Source: an uncultured Haliea sp. (GTDB lineage: Bacteria > Pseudomonadota > Gammaproteobacteria > Pseudomonadales > Halieaceae). From it: a stretch of 64,000 nt of DNA. Position 1 is the stretch's first letter. The number at the start of each line of letters is the position of its first letter. A model generated the notes under the pieces. The model was given only the letters and a program-made list of their open reading frames with translations. It was not told where the DNA came from and ran no database searches. The position numbers and the translations under genes are program-made. The stretch covers positions 29,237 through 93,236 of the forward strand of contig CAJXUQ010000014.1 in NCBI GenBank assembly GCA_913061145.1, given 5' to 3'. Shown piece by piece: positions 19,387-28,293 of the stretch.

Positions 19387-20151
19387 ATGGATCTGGCTAC
19401 ACTGCTCGGACTGCTGGGCGCCATGGGCGTGGTAATGGCAGCGATCATTACCGGCGGTTCTCCGATCATCTTCATGAACGTGCCCTCCATTCTGATCGTC
19501 CTGGGTGGTACGGCGCTGGTCGTCATGATGAAGTTCACCCTGGGGCAGTTTTTCGGCGCGTTCAAGGTGGCGGCCCGCGCGTTCATGTTCAAGCTGGACG
19601 AGCCGGAAGACCTCATCGCAACCGTGGTTGAGCTGGCGACCATCGCCCGCAAGGAAGGCATGCTGGCGCTGGAAAACGCCGAGATCAACAACGAATTCCT
19701 CCGCGACGGCGTGCGCATGCTGATCGACGGCAACAACCGCGAGGTGGTCAGCGCGGTGATGAGCAAGGATCTGCAGCAGACCATCGACCGGCACAAATGG
19801 GGCTCCAAGGTGTTCTCCGCCACCGGCGACGTCGCACCCGCGATGGGCATGATCGGGACCCTCATCGGCCTGGTACAAATGCTCTCCGCCATGGATGACC
19901 CCAAGTCCATCGGTCCGGCCATGGCCGTCGCCCTGCTCACCACGCTCTACGGTGCGGTGCTCGCCAACATGGTCGCCATCCCCATCGCCGACAAGCTGGA
20001 TTTGCGCAAGGCGCAGGAAGGGCGCATCAAGGCCATGTGTATCGACGGCGTACTCGCGATTCAGGAAGGCCAGAACCCGCGCATCATCGAGTCCATGCTG
20101 AAAGCCTACCTGGAGCCCAAGGAGCGCAACAAGGAAGCCGCTGAGGCATGA
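19387..20151 (+). CDS. pomA: Flagellar motor stator PomA (MotA family)
   Basis: A 254-residue inner membrane protein with four hydrophobic segments in the MotA pattern: two near the N-terminus (TLLGLLGAMGVVMAAIITGG and IFMNVPSILIVLGGTALVVM), a large cytoplasmic loop with charged residues that contact FliG (including RDGVRMLIDGNNREVV), and two C-terminal segments starting at VAPAMGMIGTLIGLVQML. The sequence is of the PomA, sodium-type branch. Its stop overlaps the pomB start by four bases (ATGA). It forms the A5B2 ion channel with PomB that drives the motor. Confidence 0.95.
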   Translation: MDLATLLGLLGAMGVVMAAIITGGSPIIFMNVPSILIVLGGTALVVMMKFTLGQFFGAFKVAARAFMFKLDEPEDLIATVVELATIARKEGMLALENAEINNEFLRDGVRMLIDGNNREVVSAVMSKDLQQTIDRHKWGSKVFSATGDVAPAMGMIGTLIGLVQMLSAMDDPKSIGPAMAVALLTTLYGAVLANMVAIPIADKLDLRKAQEGRIKAMCIDGVLAIQEGQNPRIIESMLKAYLEPKERNKEAAEA

Positions 20152-21083
20152 TCGACTTCGAGGAAGAGGAAGAGTCCAAGCCGGGGGCGCCCATGTGGAT
20201 GGCGACCTTCGCCGACCTCATGTCGCTGCTCATGTGCTTCTTCGTGCTGCTGCTGTCCTTTTCGGAAATGGATGTGCAGAAGTACAAGCAGATCGCCGGG
20301 TCGATGAAAAATGCCTTCGGCGTGCAGCAGCAGGTGAAGGTGGAGGACATTCCCAAGGGCACCAGCATCATCGCCCAGGAGTTCAGCCCCGGCAAGCCGG
20401 ACCCAAGCCCGGTGGACACTATCCAGCAGGTCACGGCGGACACCACCCGGCCTTCACTGGAAGTGGGTAACCCCGATGCACCGCCGCGCGAGCTGAGTGA
20501 CGACGAGGCGCGCGAAATCGTCCAGCAGGAAATCGAATCCCTGTTGCTGGAAACCCAGCAGGATGCAGAGAAACTGCGCGAGATACTCAAGGAAGAGCTG
20601 GATACGGGAAAAGTCGACATCGAGACCAACCAGCGCTCCATTGTCGTCCGTATCCGCGAGAACGGCTCCTTCCCGTCGGGTTCGGCGGTATTGAACCAGG
20701 ATTTCCTGCCCACCATGGAGCGTCTGCGGGATGCACTGGCGACCATCCCCGGCAAGATTTCCGTCGAGGGCCATACTGACGATGTGCCGATCAGCGGTGG
20801 TCAGTTCCGCTCCAACTGGGATCTGTCCGCCAGCCGGGCGCTGTCCGTGACCCATGAATTGCTCGAGGACGGCGTACTCTCCGACGAGCGTATTGTCGTC
20901 GTCGGCTACGCCGATACCCGCCCCTTCACCTTCAACGACAACCCCGCCGGCCGGGCGCTGAACCGGCGCGTGGAGCTGGTGATTCGACAGGGTGCGGAAA
21001 CTGCCGAGGAGACCGGCCTTGATAACATCCTTGAAGGCAACCCGGAAATACTGGACATACTCGGCGTAGGCGCCGGGCGCTGA
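20148..21083 (+). CDS. pomB: Flagellar motor stator PomB (MotB family)
   Basis: A 311-residue protein: a short cytoplasmic N-terminus, one membrane helix with the ion-carrying aspartate (D23 in ATFADLMSLLMCFFVLL), a plug and linker, and a C-terminal OmpA-like peptidoglycan-binding domain (VEGHTDDVPISGG, NWDLSASRALSV, NRRVELVI). The helix sequence is close to Vibrio PomB, which suggests sodium coupling; this is inference. An unusually long Glu/Gln-rich stretch lies between the helix and the OmpA domain (about 100-150). Translation is coupled to pomA. Confidence 0.95.
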   Translation: MIDFEEEEESKPGAPMWMATFADLMSLLMCFFVLLLSFSEMDVQKYKQIAGSMKNAFGVQQQVKVEDIPKGTSIIAQEFSPGKPDPSPVDTIQQVTADTTRPSLEVGNPDAPPRELSDDEAREIVQQEIESLLLETQQDAEKLREILKEELDTGKVDIETNQRSIVVRIRENGSFPSGSAVLNQDFLPTMERLRDALATIPGKISVEGHTDDVPISGGQFRSNWDLSASRALSVTHELLEDGVLSDERIVVVGYADTRPFTFNDNPAGRALNRRVELVIRQGAETAEETGLDNILEGNPEILDILGVGAGR

Positions 21084-21101
21084 ATCAGACCCCTATCTCA
21101 T

Positions 21102-21680
21102 GTGGACAAGCCGACCATGACAACATCCAGCAGCGAACGCAGAAAGTATTACCGGATCAACGATGATGTCCTGCTCCACTACCACGTCGAAACCAACAGC
21201 GATGAGGATACGTCGCGCGGCGTTCAGCTTGAGGTGGCCACCGGGGCCATTCTTGCCGAGATCGACCGCGAACTGAATCACACCATCAACCGTGTGTGGG
21301 CCCACGACCCCGATGTGGGCCGCGCGCTTGGCCTGCTCAACCGCAAGATTTCGGTGCTCGGCTCCCTCGCCGCCTCAGCGGAAGGTGGCCCTGGCCCTGT
21401 CTCCTACCAGCGCACTACCGTGAGCCTGAGCGGCAGCGGCATTGCCTTCGAGGCCCGCGAAGCCCTGGCGGCTGGCACGGTGGTCATCATCGAAATCGGC
21501 CTGCTGCCATCACAGTCCAGCCTGCGCCTGCAGGGCCGCGTTGTTGCATCGCCGGAAACAGTGGCCAGCGGCAGCGGCTATTGGACACGGGTCGAATTTG
21601 ATGAGGATCTGGATCAGCAAGAGGAGCTGATTCGCCATGTGGTACAGAAACAGGGGATGCTTCTGGCGGACAGCCGCTGA
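21102..21680 (+). CDS. PilZ-domain protein downstream of pomAB
   Basis: A 192-residue cytosolic protein with a PilZ-like C-terminal half. RRKYYRI near the N-terminus gives an RxxxR-type arginine pair. TVSLSGSGIAF corresponds to the (D/N)xSxxG motif with serine at the first position, so c-di-GMP binding is likely but not certain. It starts 18 bases after pomB. The GTG at 21102 or the ATG at 21117 are both possible. Its position suggests a YcgR-like brake that links c-di-GMP to the PomAB stator; this is inferred from context. Confidence 0.8.
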   Translation: MDKPTMTTSSSERRKYYRINDDVLLHYHVETNSDEDTSRGVQLEVATGAILAEIDRELNHTINRVWAHDPDVGRALGLLNRKISVLGSLAASAEGGPGPVSYQRTTVSLSGSGIAFEAREALAAGTVVIIEIGLLPSQSSLRLQGRVVASPETVASGSGYWTRVEFDEDLDQQEELIRHVVQKQGMLLADSR

Positions 21681-21863
21681 TCAGCAGCGCTCGTCAATAT
21701 TGCCGCCGAGGCGCTTTTTCCGCGGCGTGGTGCTTGCCGCGGGGGTTGCGTTGTTTTCATCCTCGGGAGCGGGCCTGGGCTGCTTCCTCGGCTTGTCGTC
21801 GCGCTTGATCGGGCGTATTCGCGTCAGGGGGGTCAGCCCCCGGTCGTCCACCGGTTCCACCAT
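21681..21863 (-). CDS. Small basic protein following motD
   Basis: A 60-residue, charged, low-complexity protein (DRGLTPLTRIRPIKRDDKP, then a Pro/Asp/Thr-rich part, ending KRLGGNIDERC). It has no membrane segment. A strong GGGAGAGG seven bases before the ATG and a position 30 bases after motD indicate a real third gene in the motCD transcript. I do not recognise the family. Its stop abuts that of the PilZ gene exactly. The conserved-looking ends with a variable middle suggest an interaction peptide. Confidence 0.6.
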   Translation of the reverse strand: MVEPVDDRGLTPLTRIRPIKRDDKPRKQPRPAPEDENNATPAASTTPRKKRLGGNIDERC

Positions 21864-21893
21864 GGCACCTCTCCCACGGGCAGCCGCCCAGCC

Positions 21894-22697
21894 TTAGCGG
21901 GCCTGTGATCGCTCGTCATTGATGCCTGCGTCCAGTGCCAGCACCACCAGCACAACACGCCGGTTTTCGGCGCGTCCGGCTTCGGTGTCATTACTCGCCG
22001 CCGGGTTCTGTTCCCCGAAGGCTACCGCAGAGAGGCGGGCGGGATCAATGCCACTGCTTTCGAACAGGCGGACCACTGAAGAGGCGCGGGCCGCGGACAA
22101 TTCCCAGTTGGACGGGAACAGGTCGTTGCGAATGGGAACATTGTCGGTGTAGCCCTCCACACGCACACGATTGGGAATCGGGGCCAGTACGCCGGCGATA
22201 CGGCTCAGCACGGGCACCGCGCGGGCCAGCAGCACACCACTGCCGCTGGGAAACAGCAGCGTTGAGTCGATTTCCAGCGCCACCCATTCCTCATCGACCG
22301 ATACCCGCACCTGCTGCGACGCCAGCTCGCCCTCGACCTCGTCGCTCAGGGAGCCCGCCAGGGCATTGAGGTCTGCCCCCCCCTCCGCCGCCTCGTCCGT
22401 GCCGGAGGGCACCCGCAGTGGCACGGAGATGGAGTTTTGCGCCAGCGCCTGCGGCACCTGTTCGGCAGGCACACTGCTGCGCACCAGCTCACCGACCTGA
22501 ATCGGGTCCAGCGAGCGCTGCGGCGCGCCGAAAGCGGTCACGATGGAGTCCGACAGCACCCGATAGCTGCCCTCATTGGCCGAGGACAGTGAATACATCA
22601 CCACGAAGAAGGCGAACAGCAGGGTGATGAAATCCGCATAGGACACCAGCCAGCGATCCTGGCTGTCGGATATCTCAGGCGGCCGGCGTCGACGCAT
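21894..22697 (-). CDS. motD: Flagellar motor stator MotD (MotB family)
   Basis: A 267-residue second MotB-type stator subunit. The membrane helix carries the ion-binding aspartate D22 in VSYADFITLLFAFFVVMYSL, typical of the proton-type MotD branch. The OmpA-like domain (VEGYTDNVPIRNDLFPSNW, then GRAENRRVVLVV) is complete. Four bases separate it from motC. With PomAB this gives two stator sets for one flagellum, as known in Shewanella and Pseudomonas. Confidence 0.94.
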   Translation of the reverse strand: MRRRRPPEISDSQDRWLVSYADFITLLFAFFVVMYSLSSANEGSYRVLSDSIVTAFGAPQRSLDPIQVGELVRSSVPAEQVPQALAQNSISVPLRVPSGTDEAAEGGADLNALAGSLSDEVEGELASQQVRVSVDEEWVALEIDSTLLFPSGSGVLLARAVPVLSRIAGVLAPIPNRVRVEGYTDNVPIRNDLFPSNWELSAARASSVVRLFESSGIDPARLSAVAFGEQNPAASNDTEAGRAENRRVVLVVLALDAGINDERSQAR

Positions 22698-22700
22698 GGG

Positions 22701-23474
22701 CTACTGCAGGTATCCTTCGAGCTTGCTGCGAATGGCGCGCGGGTTGTCGCCGTCGGCAATCATCACGATCCCGTCGATCACCATTTCCTGATACTGCAGC
22801 TGATCCGCCGAGATCGACTTCAACTTGTTGGCAATAGGCAGGAAAAACAGGTTGGCAAAACCGACCCCGTAGATGGTGGCGACAAACGCCACCGCGATGC
22901 CCGACCCCAGTTCCGCAGGGTCCGACAGGTTCTGCATAACGTGAATCAGGCCGAGCACGGCGCCGAGGATACCGATGGTGGGCGAGTAGCCACCCATCGC
23001 TTCATACACGCGCGCCGCCCGCGCCTCGCGCACATGGGCGTTGTCCACCTGTACTTCCAGCACGCCGCGTATGACATCGGGGTCGAAACCGTCCACCAGC
23101 AGGCCGAGGCCCTTGTTCACAAAGGCATCGGCGCCACCGGCGGTGAGTTTTTCCAGTGCCAGCAGGCCGTCTCGCCGCGCCGTCCGGCTCCAGCCCAGTA
23201 CTTCTTCCATCAGCGCCTCCCGCGGGAACTTCGGCGGAAACAGGATCCAGCGCAGGCGCTGCAGGGCCAGGGCAAAGTCCGCCAGCGGGGTCTGCACCAT
23301 CACCGCGCCGAGGGTACCCCCGGCGACAATCATGAATGCCGTGAGCTGCATCAGGGCCCCCACCTCGCCGCCCTCGAGCATGTTGCCCACCACAATCACG
23401 CCAACCGCCAGCGTCACCCCGAGGAGGGTGAGCATGTCGAACGATACTCTGGGCGAACCGGGTTTCCCCGCCAC
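22701..23474 (-). CDS. motC: Flagellar motor stator MotC (MotA family)
   Basis: A 257-residue MotA-family protein with four hydrophobic segments, including TLLGVTLAVGVIVVGNMLEG and YSPTIGILGAVLGLIHVM. I chose the GTG at 23474 because GAGGAG lies six bases upstream. The ATG at 23435 would give the usual short family N-terminus and is the alternative. It follows fliA by ten bases. In Pseudomonas, cheYZAB sit between fliA and motC; here they are missing. Confidence 0.93.
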   Translation of the reverse strand: MAGKPGSPRVSFDMLTLLGVTLAVGVIVVGNMLEGGEVGALMQLTAFMIVAGGTLGAVMVQTPLADFALALQRLRWILFPPKFPREALMEEVLGWSRTARRDGLLALEKLTAGGADAFVNKGLGLLVDGFDPDVIRGVLEVQVDNAHVREARAARVYEAMGGYSPTIGILGAVLGLIHVMQNLSDPAELGSGIAVAFVATIYGVGFANLFFLPIANKLKSISADQLQYQEMVIDGIVMIADGDNPRAIRSKLEGYLQ

Positions 23475-23484
23475 TAGACGCTCC

Positions 23485-24192
23485 TCACTCTTTCCAGGCT
23501 TCCAGGGTGACGCGCAGGCGGGCAACCGCCTGCCCGTGCAACTGCGACACCCGTGACTCGGAGACGCCGAGCACCAGGCCGATTTCCTTCAGGTTCAGGC
23601 CATCACCATAATACAACGACATCATCAGTTGTTCTTTTTCCGGAAGCTGCGCAACAGCCTGTTGCAGCGCTTCGTGAAAGCCGGCCTCGCCCACCTGACG
23701 CAGAGGGTCACCGTGCTCGTCACCGGCAGAGGACGCCACATCGTCATCCAGCTGGCACATGCGGGCACAGGCCAGCTCGCCGGCCAGGCTCTGATATTCC
23801 TCCAGCGACAGCGAGAGTTCCGCCGCAATTTCGGCCTCGCGGGCCGGCCGCCCTTCGCGCAGGCTCACGCTGTTGATCGCCTGGGCGACCCGACTGAGAT
23901 TGCTCTGCACGCTACGCGGCAACCAGTCGCTGCCACGCAGCTCATCAAGCATCGCACCCTTGATGCGAATACCGGCATAGGTGGCAAAACTGGCACCCTG
24001 CTCCGGGTCATGCTGCTCGCGGGCCTGTAACAGGCCAATCAATCCGGCCTGCATCAGGTCATCGAGCTCAACGCTGGCCGGCAGGCGCGCCGCCAGACGC
24101 AGGGCAATCTGCTTGACCAGCGGCAGATACTCCCGCACCAGCCCATCGACACCGGTCTGCGCTACGTGCTGATAAGCCGCTGTACGATCCAT
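23485..24192 (-). CDS. fliA: Flagellar sigma factor sigma-28
   Basis: A 235-residue sigma factor with region 2 (YLPLVKQIALRLAARLP, LIGLLQAREQHD, FATYAGIRIKGAMLDELRG), region 3 and a region 4 helix-turn-helix (NLKEIGLVLGVSESRVSQLH). It directs late genes such as fliC and flgM, whose promoters in this window fit TAAA-N15-CCGCTAA. It should be held inactive by FlgM (60923) until hook completion. It is cotranscribed with fleN (nine bases apart) and motCD. Confidence 0.97.
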   Translation of the reverse strand: MDRTAAYQHVAQTGVDGLVREYLPLVKQIALRLAARLPASVELDDLMQAGLIGLLQAREQHDPEQGASFATYAGIRIKGAMLDELRGSDWLPRSVQSNLSRVAQAINSVSLREGRPAREAEIAAELSLSLEEYQSLAGELACARMCQLDDDVASSAGDEHGDPLRQVGEAGFHEALQQAVAQLPEKEQLMMSLYYGDGLNLKEIGLVLGVSESRVSQLHGQAVARLRVTLEAWKE

Positions 24193-24201
24193 AAGCCGGC
24201 G

Positions 24202-25026
24202 TCAGCCTGTCTTCTCCCGGGCGGCCAGCAGGCGCTCGATAAAAAAGGCCATGCCGCCCCCCATCTGTTGTGGCGGTTCGGCCTGGATGCGCCGGGCAAT
24301 GTCCTGCAGCGCGCGCGTGGAGGGGGAGCGCGGGTACTCCAAGACCACGGCGCGCTGGGCCTGCACGGCTTTGCGCAGGAAGTTATCGCGCGGCACGCTA
24401 CCCAGCCAGCGCACATTGACGTCCAGATAGGCATCGGTGGCGTTGCACAGCTTGGCAAGCAGTTGCCGGCCCTGCAACTCGGAGTCCATCATATTCGCCA
24501 GGATATCGAAGCGTTTGACGCCACAGTCGCGGTTCAGCACTTTGATAAGGGCATAGGCGTCGGTCAGCGAGGTGGGCTCGTCACAGACCACGACAATCAC
24601 CCGCTGGCAGGCACTGGTGAAGGTGAGGACGGCGGTATCAATACCGGCGCCGGTATCCACGATCAGCGTGTCCACCGGTTGTTCCAGTTCGCTGAAGGCC
24701 TGCACCAGCCCGGCCTGTTCGGCCGGTGTCAGGTTGGCCATACGGGCTACACCCGAACTCGCCGGCACCACGGTGATGCCGCCGGGACCGGTGAGCAGAA
24801 TATCCTGCAGGGTTTTTTCGCCGGACAATACGTGGCTGATATCCCAGCGCGGGCGCAGGCCCAGTGCAATATCGACGTTGGCGAGGCTGAGGTCGGCATC
24901 AAACAGCAGGACTGACTGGCCCTGCTGGGCGAGTGCCACGGCAAGGTTCACGGAGACGTTGGTCTTACCCACGCCCCCTTTACCACTGGTTACTGCAATA
25001 ACATTCGTGGGGGCCTGCTCGCCCAT
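24202..25026 (-). CDS. fleN: Flagellar number regulator FleN (FlhG), MinD-like ATPase
   Basis: A 274-residue ParA/MinD-type ATPase with a deviant Walker A (SGKGGVGKT, residues 14-22), LLFDADLSLANVDIALGL and VDTGAGID. In Pseudomonas it binds FleQ and limits flagellar number, and works with FlhF at the pole. The N-terminus here is short: only nine residues precede the first strand. The DQAxxLR-type FlhF-activating motif found in FlhG proteins is not obvious. Because the partner FleQ here lacks its N-terminal domain, the regulatory contact may differ. Confidence 0.95.
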   Translation of the reverse strand: MGEQAPTNVIAVTSGKGGVGKTNVSVNLAVALAQQGQSVLLFDADLSLANVDIALGLRPRWDISHVLSGEKTLQDILLTGPGGITVVPASSGVARMANLTPAEQAGLVQAFSELEQPVDTLIVDTGAGIDTAVLTFTSACQRVIVVVCDEPTSLTDAYALIKVLNRDCGVKRFDILANMMDSELQGRQLLAKLCNATDAYLDVNVRWLGSVPRDNFLRKAVQAQRAVVLEYPRSPSTRALQDIARRIQAEPPQQMGGGMAFFIERLLAAREKTG

Positions 25027-25048
25027 GTCAGGTTTTCCTGTTGTTCAT

Positions 25049-26179
25049 TCAACTTGCCATGGCTGTCACACCAGCCCTTGATGCGGGCACCGCATCGGCG
25101 CGCCGCCGCTGCCGCAACCAATCCGCGGCGAGCGCGATCAGCTCTCCTGCCCTCGCCGGTTGCAGATCGTCCGGCACGCGCTGGCCGCTGCTGGTATACG
25201 CCACCGGCAACGCCGCGCGCATCAGGGTATCCAGAGTACCACCCAGACCCGCTGCCTCGTCCAATTTGGTGATGATAGCACCGCTCAAGCCCTGCCTTCC
25301 AAGAGAATGCACCAGTTCCCGGGTCTGGGCCACACCGGCGGACGCCGACAGCACGGCCAGCACCGTCACCGGGACGGGGCTCGCCCGCAACAGCGCGATC
25401 TGGCTCAGGAGACGCGGGTCGCGCTGGCCCATACCCGCAGTGTCGATGAAGATATGGCGGCGATTGCGGAAATCACGCAGTGCCGCGTAGAGTTCGGGCC
25501 CCGTGCCGACGCTGAGCACGGGCACATCCAGCAACTCGGCGAAGGTCGCCAGCTGTTCCTGGCCACCAATGCGGTACTGGTCCATGGTGATCAGCGCCAC
25601 CTGCTCGCGCCCATCGGTGAGCGCGGCGCGGCCCGCCAGTTTGGCGATGGTGGAGGTTTTACCAACACCGGTAGTGCCGACACAGGCGACCACCCGGGTG
25701 CCACCGGGCAGCCCGTCCGGCAGGGTCAGCAGACGCGACTCCAGTGCCGCCAGGGTGCGCTGCCAGAGCGCTTCCAGGCCGCCACTGGAGGGCAGTGCGT
25801 CCGTAATGCCCTCGCTGAGCGCGCGGGAGAAGCCCATGCGCGCCAGCCGCTGGTTCAGGGTCGCGCGCACCGGTGCCTTGTCGGCACTGTCCCGCCAGTT
25901 GCGCTGCTGCAGCTCGGCCTCCAGCAGGGAGCGCAGGTTGGCCAGCTCGTTCTGCAACTGCACCATGCCCAGCTCGTTCTCGACCGGGGCCGGCGCCGCG
26001 GGCGGCCGCTCGCTCTCCGCGGCGGCCTGTTCCACCGCCTCCAGGTTACAGGCTGCAACCACCTCGACACCGTCGGCAACCCGGCGGTTGCTGAGAATCA
26101 CGGCCTCGGCACCGAGTTCCTCGCGCACCAGCGCCAGAGCGCTGCGGCTGTCACGGGCACTGAATCTGCGTATGTTCAT
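25049..26179 (-). CDS. flhF: Polar flagellar GTPase FlhF
   Basis: A 376-residue SRP-type GTPase that sets the polar site of flagellar assembly. The N-terminal B domain (MNIRRFSARDSRSALALVRE) is followed by a linker, a helical N domain and the G domain with P-loop GTTGVGKT (168-175), ITMDQYRIGGQEQL, DTAGM and the TKLDEAAGLGG motif. Its ATG overlaps the flhA stop (ATGA). Together with fleN it indicates a polar, counted flagellum. Confidence 0.96.
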   Translation of the reverse strand: MNIRRFSARDSRSALALVREELGAEAVILSNRRVADGVEVVAACNLEAVEQAAAESERPPAAPAPVENELGMVQLQNELANLRSLLEAELQQRNWRDSADKAPVRATLNQRLARMGFSRALSEGITDALPSSGGLEALWQRTLAALESRLLTLPDGLPGGTRVVACVGTTGVGKTSTIAKLAGRAALTDGREQVALITMDQYRIGGQEQLATFAELLDVPVLSVGTGPELYAALRDFRNRRHIFIDTAGMGQRDPRLLSQIALLRASPVPVTVLAVLSASAGVAQTRELVHSLGRQGLSGAIITKLDEAAGLGGTLDTLMRAALPVAYTSSGQRVPDDLQPARAGELIALAADWLRQRRRADAVPASRAGVTAMAS

Positions 26180-28293
26180 TGTTTCTCTCCCTGTAGCGCA
26201 CCGGCGCTACCGCCAATGGTGGCAACCACCTTGATCGTTTTGGTCGACGGTATCTCGTCGTAGGCCAGAATGTAGAAATTCGCCATGCGCCCGCGCAGCA
26301 GACGCGACAGGAACAGCCGGATATTGCCCGCCACCAGCAGCACCGGGTTCTTGCCCTCGGCTTCCAGCTTTGCCGAAGCCGCGAGCACCTGGCGAATGAC
26401 GCTGTCCAGCAGAGAGGGCTCCAGCCCCCCCGCACCCTGCTGGATAGAACCCAGCAAGATCTGTTCCAGTTTGGAGTCAAGCGCCATCACGGACATCTCG
26501 TCCCCGGTACCATTGATGTTCTGGAAGATGGAGGGCCCGAGGGCGATACGCACCCTGGCGGTCAAAGCGTCAGAATCCTGACCCTTGCCCGCCTGATCCG
26601 CCAATGCTTCGGCGATGGTACGCATGTCGCGCACGGGAATACCCTCCTCCAGCAGGTTCTGCAGCACCCGGGTCACTTCACCCAGCGACATGGCGCTGGG
26701 CACCAGGTTTTCCACCAGTTTCGGGGACGAGCGGGCCAGCTTGTCCAGCAGTTGCTGCACACCGTCCTGCCCGATCAGCTCGCGGGCGTGGTTTTTCAGC
26801 AGCTGACTCAGGTGCGTGGCGATCACGGTGCTGCTGTCCACCACCGTGTAACCCTTGGTCTGGGCATCGCCACGCTGGCCGGGGTCAATCCAGACCGCGT
26901 CGAGACCGAAGGTCGGGTCGCGCGTGGCCACCCCTTCGAGGTCACCGAAGGTCTGCCCCGGGTTGATGGCCAGCTCGCGACCGGGGAAGACCTCGCCCTC
27001 CCCGACCACCACGTCGTGCAGGCTGATGCGGTAGGCGTTGGGCGAGAGGTCGAGGTTGTCGCGGATGTGCACGGAATGCACCAGGAAACCCAGCTCCTGC
27101 GACAGTTTCTTGCGCACGCCCTTGATGCGACTCAGCAGGTCACCGCCCTGGTTGCGGTCGACCAGCGAGATCAGCCGGTAGCCGACCTCGAGGCCGATTT
27201 CATCCACTTCAGCAACATCGTCCCAGCTCAGCTCGGTATTCTCCGGTGTGCGCTCGGGGCGCACAGGCTCTGGCTCGGCTTCACCGACCTGCTGCGACTG
27301 CCAGCGCAGGTAGCCCATGACCCCGAGCAGCAGGGCAATAGGTACGAACACCACACCCGGCATGCCGGGCACAAACCCGATCAGGCCGATAATGCCCGCG
27401 GCGACAAACAGGATGCGCGGGTTGCTGGTGAGCTGCAGTGTCACCTCCGCACCCATGTCCTGGGCGCTGGAGACGCGGGTCACGATAATGGCCGCGGCGG
27501 TGGACAGCAGCATGGAGGGAATCTGCGCCACCAGGCCGTCACCGATGGTGAGCAAGGTGTAATTCTGCGCTGCGTCCGTGGCGCTGAGGTCGTGTTGCAG
27601 CATGCCGATGGCGATACCGCCGAGCACGTTGATCAGCAGGATGAGAATGCCGGCGATGGCGTCGCCGCGGACGAACTTGCTGGCACCGTCCATGGCCCCG
27701 TAGAAATCCGCTTCGCGCGATACTTCCTCACGCCGGCGCAGGGCATCATCCTGGCTGATCAGGCCCGCGTTCAGGTCGGCGTCGATCGCCATCTGTTTGC
27801 CTGGCATGGCGTCCAGGGTGAAGCGCGCGGTCACTTCGGAAATGCGCCCGGCACCCTTGGTAACCACCACGAAGTTGATCACCACAAGGATAGTGAACAA
27901 CACCAGGCCAACGGCATAGCTGCCACCCACCACGAATTCGCCGAAAGCCTCGATCACCCGACCGGCTGCTGCTGTCCCGGTGTGGCCTTCCAGCAGGACC
28001 ACGCGGGTCGAGGCCACGTTCAGGCCCAGACGCAGCAGCGTGGCAATCAGCAGCACCGTCGGAAACGCGGCAAAATCCAGCGGCCGCGAGGAGTACACCG
28101 CAGCCATGAGGACAATGATCGCCAGGGCGATATTGAAGGTGAACAGCAGATCGAGCACCAGCGGAGGCAGTGGCAATACAATCATCACCAGCATCAGCAT
28201 CAGCACGATCGGCGTGCCGGCACCGGTCAGCAGCGCCTGCCAGGACAAGCCTGGCGCGCCCGCTGCGACTGCCGCCGGGTTCTCAGTCGCCAT
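26176..28293 (-). CDS. flhA: Flagellar export gate protein FlhA
   Basis: A 705-residue FHIPEP-family protein. The N-terminal half has eight hydrophobic segments, with family motifs RLGLNVASTRVVLL, VVINFVVVTKGAGRISEV and RFTLDAMPGKQMAIDADL. The C-terminal cytosolic domain forms the nonameric ring that binds chaperone-substrate complexes. The frame is open to an ATG at 28308, but GAGG eight to nine bases before the ATG at 28293 supports MATENPAAV as the start. It overlaps flhB by 11 bases. Confidence 0.97.
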   Translation of the reverse strand: MATENPAAVAAGAPGLSWQALLTGAGTPIVLMLMLVMIVLPLPPLVLDLLFTFNIALAIIVLMAAVYSSRPLDFAAFPTVLLIATLLRLGLNVASTRVVLLEGHTGTAAAGRVIEAFGEFVVGGSYAVGLVLFTILVVINFVVVTKGAGRISEVTARFTLDAMPGKQMAIDADLNAGLISQDDALRRREEVSREADFYGAMDGASKFVRGDAIAGILILLINVLGGIAIGMLQHDLSATDAAQNYTLLTIGDGLVAQIPSMLLSTAAAIIVTRVSSAQDMGAEVTLQLTSNPRILFVAAGIIGLIGFVPGMPGVVFVPIALLLGVMGYLRWQSQQVGEAEPEPVRPERTPENTELSWDDVAEVDEIGLEVGYRLISLVDRNQGGDLLSRIKGVRKKLSQELGFLVHSVHIRDNLDLSPNAYRISLHDVVVGEGEVFPGRELAINPGQTFGDLEGVATRDPTFGLDAVWIDPGQRGDAQTKGYTVVDSSTVIATHLSQLLKNHARELIGQDGVQQLLDKLARSSPKLVENLVPSAMSLGEVTRVLQNLLEEGIPVRDMRTIAEALADQAGKGQDSDALTARVRIALGPSIFQNINGTGDEMSVMALDSKLEQILLGSIQQGAGGLEPSLLDSVIRQVLAASAKLEAEGKNPVLLVAGNIRLFLSRLLRGRMANFYILAYDEIPSTKTIKVVATIGGSAGALQGEKQ

